64,000 nt of DNA from Cellulomonas edaphi (lineage in GTDB: Bacteria > Actinomycetota > Actinomycetes > Actinomycetales > Cellulomonadaceae). The notes beneath the pieces were generated by a model that did not search any database, was not told the DNA's origin, and saw nothing but the letters and a program-made list of their open reading frames with translations. Positions 60,954-64,000 of the stretch are shown here, in pieces; within the stretch, counting starts at the first letter, position 1; each line of letters opens with the position of its first letter. Made by a program: the position numbers and the translations under genes. The DNA is taken from contig NZ_JAUCGR010000002.1 of NCBI RefSeq assembly GCF_030362815.1, positions 930,001-994,000 on the forward strand, written 5' to 3'.

Positions 60954-61700
60954 TCAGCCTCCGAACGACCGCGCGAGCTGGTCGTCGATCTCGAACGTCA
61001 CGTGCTCGCGGTGCTCCTCGTCCTGCAGCATCGCCACGCCGTGCGCCGCGAGCGGGATCTCGAGGAACGACGGGCCCTCGCTGGGGCGGGCCACCAGGTA
61101 CGAGTCGTCGCGGGGCACGTCGGGGTCGTCGCGCGAGGCCATCACCAGCAACGGACCGCGGTACGGCACCACGCTCGAGCGCGCGTCGAGCCCGTCGAAC
61201 CGGGACGGCGGGCTGAGCGCGACGACGCCGACCGCTGCGAGCTCGTCGGCCATGGCCACCGCGTACGTGCCGCCCTTGGACGCGCCCACCAGGGCCACGT
61301 CCTGGGCTCCCGCGGTGCGCAGGGCCTCCGCCGCCGACCGCATCGCCGCCTGCCCGGCCCGCGCGCCGGACCCCGGCCACGTGAAGGTCGCCACCCGGTA
61401 ACCCTCCTCGACCAGGTGCGCGGCCTCGTCGGCCCACTGGCACCAGTCACCGCCGTTCTGCGGCGCGAGCACCACGCCGTGCGCTCCGCCTCCCGCGACG
61501 GCGACCGCGGTGGTGGTGCCTCCGGAGTCGACGGTCACCGCCTGCGTGCCCGACGGAAGGCACCCGGGAGCCTTCGCGGCGGCCATGGTCTGGCCCGCGG
61601 ACGCGGTGCTCGCGGGCGACCCGGTCCCCGCACAGCCGGCGAGAGCGAGCGCGGCCGCGAGCGCGAGGACCCCGGTCCGCGGCGTGACGTCGATGTGCAC
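60954..61700 (-). CDS. Alpha/beta-hydrolase lipoprotein
   Basis: 248 residues. Lipobox ALAGC with Cys23, so an outward-facing lipoprotein. The alpha/beta-hydrolase core starts HGVVLAPQNGGDWCQW, the nucleophile elbow is G-A-S-K-G in VALVGASKGGTYA, the acid is probably in MASRDDPDVPRDD and the His in LAAHGVAML. It is closest to dienelactone-hydrolase/BAAT-like esterases in layout; the substrate is unknown. GTG at 61700 chosen because the signal peptide begins just after it; the site upstream (GAGGC) is weak. Confidence 0.82.
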   Translation of the reverse strand: MHIDVTPRTGVLALAAALALAGCAGTGSPASTASAGQTMAAAKAPGCLPSGTQAVTVDSGGTTTAVAVAGGGAHGVVLAPQNGGDWCQWADEAAHLVEEGYRVATFTWPGSGARAGQAAMRSAAEALRTAGAQDVALVGASKGGTYAVAMADELAAVGVVALSPPSRFDGLDARSSVVPYRGPLLVMASRDDPDVPRDDSYLVARPSEGPSFLEIPLAAHGVAMLQDEEHREHVTFEIDDQLARSFGG

Positions 61701-61769
61701 GCCTCGTTCTACGGCGCGAGAGCGCTCTCGGCAAGGGCCGTCCGGCAACTGGCCAACCCTGGATCAGCC

Positions 61770-62441
61770 TCAGAGCTGCGCGTCGTACCGGTCGAGCACG
61801 ATGGCGGCGAGCCGCTCGTCGGGCGCGAGCGGGTCGCTCACGGCATCGGCACCCGCCTCGAGCACCCGGTCGTGGAAGTAGCCGGGCGCGAGCAGGTAGG
61901 ACGCGACGACGACGCGCGCGGCGCCCGCCCGGGCCGCGGCGATCGCCTCGGGGACCGTGGGTGCGGAGCCCGCGCCGTAGCCGATGGTCACGGGGTTGGT
62001 CAGGGACGCGGCGAGCCCGGCCGCCACGGCTTCGACGGCGACGGCGGCAGCGGGGTCGGTGGACCCGGCCGCAGCGAGCACCACGGCGTCGTCGGGTCGG
62101 AGCCCGGCCGCCGCGAGCCGGTCGAGCAGGATCGCCACCAGTCGCGGGTCGGGCCCGAGCGGCGGGGCCGCGCGCGCGCCGTCGCGGTCGACGGCCTCCG
62201 CGATGTCCACCTTGACGTGGAATCCCACCGAGAGCAGCAGCGGCACCACGACCGCGCTCCCCCGGTCCGTGAGCGCGTCGGCCACGACGTCGCCGACCTC
62301 GGGGGTCTGCACGTCGACGAACGCCTCGCGCACGTCCAGGTCGGGGCGCAGGGCCCGCACGTCGGTGAGGATCGAGCGGATCGCCGCGCGCCCGTCGTGG
62401 TTGTCCGTGCCGTGCGAGCAGCCCACCAGGACGGCGCTCAC
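61770..62441 (-). CDS. Sirohydrochlorin chelatase-like protein (CbiX/SirB family)
   Basis: 223 residues. Two CbiX-like halves: SAVLVGCSHGTDNHDGRAAIRSIL at the N-terminus with the metal-site His of C/G-S-H-G, and VVVPLLLSVGFHVKVDIAEAV; the C-terminal half has ARVVVASYLLAPGYFHDRVLEAGAD with a second conserved His. It inserts iron into sirohydrochlorin to make siroheme for nitrite or sulfite reductase. The GTG at 62441 overlaps the upstream stop by four bases (GTGA); the longer frame is shadow. Confidence 0.88.
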   Translation of the reverse strand: MSAVLVGCSHGTDNHDGRAAIRSILTDVRALRPDLDVREAFVDVQTPEVGDVVADALTDRGSAVVVPLLLSVGFHVKVDIAEAVDRDGARAAPPLGPDPRLVAILLDRLAAAGLRPDDAVVLAAAGSTDPAAAVAVEAVAAGLAASLTNPVTIGYGAGSAPTVPEAIAAARAGAARVVVASYLLAPGYFHDRVLEAGADAVSDPLAPDERLAAIVLDRYDAQL

Positions 62442-63556
62442 CGGTCGGCCGCCAGCTCGAGGCGGTAGCCCCGCTTGACCACGGTGCGGATCAGCGCGCG
62501 GCTGCCGGTCGCCTCCCGGAGGCGGGCGATCGCGACCTCGGCGGCGTGCGGGTCGCGGGAGTCCCCCGGCAGCACGTCGAGCACCCGGTCGCGCAGCACC
62601 ACCGCACCGTGCGCCGCGGCCAGCAGCCGCAGCACCTCCAGCCCACTGGGACTGAGCGGCAGCACGTGCCCGTCGAGCACGGCGGCGCCGCGGTGCACGC
62701 GCAACGGACCCGCGACGGTGTCGAGCGCCTGGAGGCCGCCGTAGTGGCCGATGATCAGGCGCACGAGCGAGCCGAGCCGGCCGCGGTCGGGCACGAGCGG
62801 CTCGATGCCCCGCTCGAGCAGCGGCTTGGCGGTCACGGGCCCGACGGCGGCCATGACCACGGTGCCGTCCTGGCACAGCCGCACGATCGCGTCGGTCACG
62901 CCGGCCTCGTCGGCCGCGGCGAGCCACGCGGCCGCGCCGGGCGCCGACGTGAAGGCGACCGCGTCGATCTCGCCGGCCGCGACGGAGCACACGGAGGCGA
63001 CCACCACGGCTGGGTCGGGCGGCGGCCCCCAGCGGTAGACGACGAGGCTGCGCACCCGGGCGCCCGCGGCGACGAACGCCTCGTCGAGCCCGTCGGCGCC
63101 CGCGCCGTGGTGCTGCACCGCGATGTCGGTCCCGGCGACGCCCTCGTCGAGCAGCACCTCGGCGATCTCGGCGCTCGTCTCGGACTCGGCGACCCAGTCC
63201 GCCGTGAGCCCGGCGGCCTGGATCGCGCCGCGCGCCTTGGGCCCGCGGGCCACGATCCGGGTGCCGCGCAGCATCGCCACGAGCGGCTCGGCCAGCCCCG
63301 CGGCGTCGGCCGCCTCGATCCAGCCGCGGAAGCCGATCCCGGTGGTGACCACCACGGTGTCGGGCGGATCAGCAAGCAGCGAGCGCGTGCCCGCCAGCAG
63401 CGCTGCGTCGTCGATGTGCGGCACCATGCCCAGGGCCGGAGCGTGCCGGACCGTCGCGCCACGGCGCGTGAGCGCCGCCGACAGCTCCGCCGACCGTCGG
63501 TCCGCCGTCACGAGCACGACGGTCCCCGCGAGGGTCTGGTCGATGGGCTCGTTCAC
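62438..63556 (-). CDS. Uroporphyrinogen-III synthase fused to an OmpR-type winged helix
   Basis: 372 residues. Residues 1-265 are a HemD-like two-lobe fold (VVLVTADRRSAELSAALTRRGATV, TVVVTTGIGFRGWIEAADAAG, FTSAPGAAAWLAAADEAG, AVGPVTAKPLLERGIEPLVPDRGRLGSLV). Residues about 285-372 are a winged helix of the OmpR/PhoB class (GHVLPLSPSGLEVLRLLAAAHGAVVLRDRVLDVLPG, AEVAIARLREATGSRALIRTVVKRGYRLEL). Such fusions occur in actinobacteria near nitrite-assimilation genes. Whether it is an enzyme, a regulator or both is open. GTG start overlaps the preceding stop by four bases. Confidence 0.9.
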   Translation of the reverse strand: MNEPIDQTLAGTVVLVTADRRSAELSAALTRRGATVRHAPALGMVPHIDDAALLAGTRSLLADPPDTVVVTTGIGFRGWIEAADAAGLAEPLVAMLRGTRIVARGPKARGAIQAAGLTADWVAESETSAEIAEVLLDEGVAGTDIAVQHHGAGADGLDEAFVAAGARVRSLVVYRWGPPPDPAVVVASVCSVAAGEIDAVAFTSAPGAAAWLAAADEAGVTDAIVRLCQDGTVVMAAVGPVTAKPLLERGIEPLVPDRGRLGSLVRLIIGHYGGLQALDTVAGPLRVHRGAAVLDGHVLPLSPSGLEVLRLLAAAHGAVVLRDRVLDVLPGDSRDPHAAEVAIARLREATGSRALIRTVVKRGYRLELAADR

Positions 63557-64000
63557 GTCGCCATTGTGTCGTGCTCCGCGGTGACCTCGTCCGGCACGTC
63601 CAGCGCCCCTTCGGGCGAGACGTCCAGCAGACCTGGCGCGGCGACCGCGCCGAGCACGATGACGGCCGGCGCGCGCACACCGGCCTCGGCCGCCGCGGCC
63701 GCGATCTCGTCGAGCCGCGCACGTGTCACGCGCTCGCCGTGCAGCGTGCCGCTCTCCACAACCGCGACAGGCGTGGCGGGGTCCGCGCCGAACTCGAGCG
63801 CTCGGTCGGCCAGGTCGGGTAGCGCGGCCACCCCCATGAGCACCACGACCGTGCAGGTGGCGTCGCGCAGGCCCACCAGACCGGCGCTCGACCAGCCGTC
63901 GTGCCCGTTCATCACGTGCACCGCACCGACCACGCTGCGGTGCGTCAGCGGGATCCCGGCCGCGGCGGGCACCCCGAAGGCGCTGCTCACACCGGGGACC
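63553..64000 (-). CDS. Uroporphyrinogen-III C-methyltransferase (5' end outside window)
   Basis: C-terminal ~148 residues of a SUMT/CobA-type methylase, which makes precorrin-2 from uroporphyrinogen III with two S-adenosylmethionine. The visible part begins in the family motif VPGVSSAFGVPAAAGIPLTHR and continues with CTVVVLMGVAALPDLADRAL and PVAVVESGTLHGERVTRARLDEIAAAA. The GTG at 63990 is inside this motif and is not the true start. The last four bases overlap the HemD-fusion start, completing a SUMT - HemD fusion - chelatase operon for siroheme. Confidence 0.9.
   Translation of the reverse strand, partial: VPGVSSAFGVPAAAGIPLTHRSVVGAVHVMNGHDGWSSAGLVGLRDATCTVVVLMGVAALPDLADRALEFGADPATPVAVVESGTLHGERVTRARLDEIAAAAAEAGVRAPAVIVLGAVAAPGLLDVSPEGALDVPDEVTAEHDTMAT

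Overview
This is about 64 kb of high-GC actinobacterial chromosome with dense, mostly conventional gene packing. The family is probably Cellulomonadaceae (Cellulomonas or a close relative). The evidence is: WhiB1 next to a PdtaS-type kinase; the Gram-positive coproporphyrin heme branch (coproheme decarboxylase plus a ferrochelatase with a C-terminal CX3CC); a cellobiose-type ABC transporter behind two near-perfect CelR/CebR boxes; and at least twelve genes that begin 6-8 nt after a TANNNT -10 box, i.e. probably leaderless mRNAs. The genus is an inference. I saw no tRNA, rRNA, IS element, prophage or CRISPR array.

Layout. (1) 1-17.1 kb is a cell-envelope glycopolymer locus: three CDP-glycerol-type glycerophosphotransferases (one with two catalytic domains), a CTP-type nucleotidyltransferase, two membrane acyltransferases, two tandem secreted CHAP hydrolases, a family 2 glycosyltransferase, a GalE-like epimerase and two LytR-CpsA-Psr (LCP) ligases. 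Together they suggest synthesis, decoration and wall attachment of a phosphodiester-linked polymer. (2) 17.1-19.5 kb holds purE, purK and a GtrA flippase-like gene. (3) 19.5-20.15 kb is a gene-free, repeat-rich block with three repeat types. (4) 20.15-32.1 kb holds manA, an OmpR-type two-component pair, a NarL-type pair followed by a MacB/FtsX-type ABC exporter, a UvrA2-like ATPase and a small membrane protein. (5) 32.1-34.9 kb holds whiB1, pdtaS and a DUF2505 gene. (6) 35-39.8 kb is a cebEFG-like operon with its LacI regulator. (7) 39.8-47.1 kb holds divergent putA and glutamate dehydrogenase, a META-domain protein and chdC-cpfC. (8) 47.2-54 kb is an alpha-glucoside module on the minus strand: LacI regulator, GH13 glucosidase, binding protein and two permeases. 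(9) 54-57 kb holds a Ser/Thr kinase without a canonical start codon, a flavodoxin, a MarR regulator and a NYN-domain protein. (10) 57.1-60.9 kb is a coupled pair: a multi-span membrane protein and a 1002-residue exported protein dominated by 14-15-residue repeats. (11) 61-64 kb holds a lipoprotein hydrolase and a siroheme operon (SUMT, HemD fused to a winged helix, CbiX-like chelatase).

The least explained items are the repeat block at 19.6-20.1 kb, the exported repeat protein with its membrane partner, and the kinase that needs an ACG start. The first and last genes run off the window.
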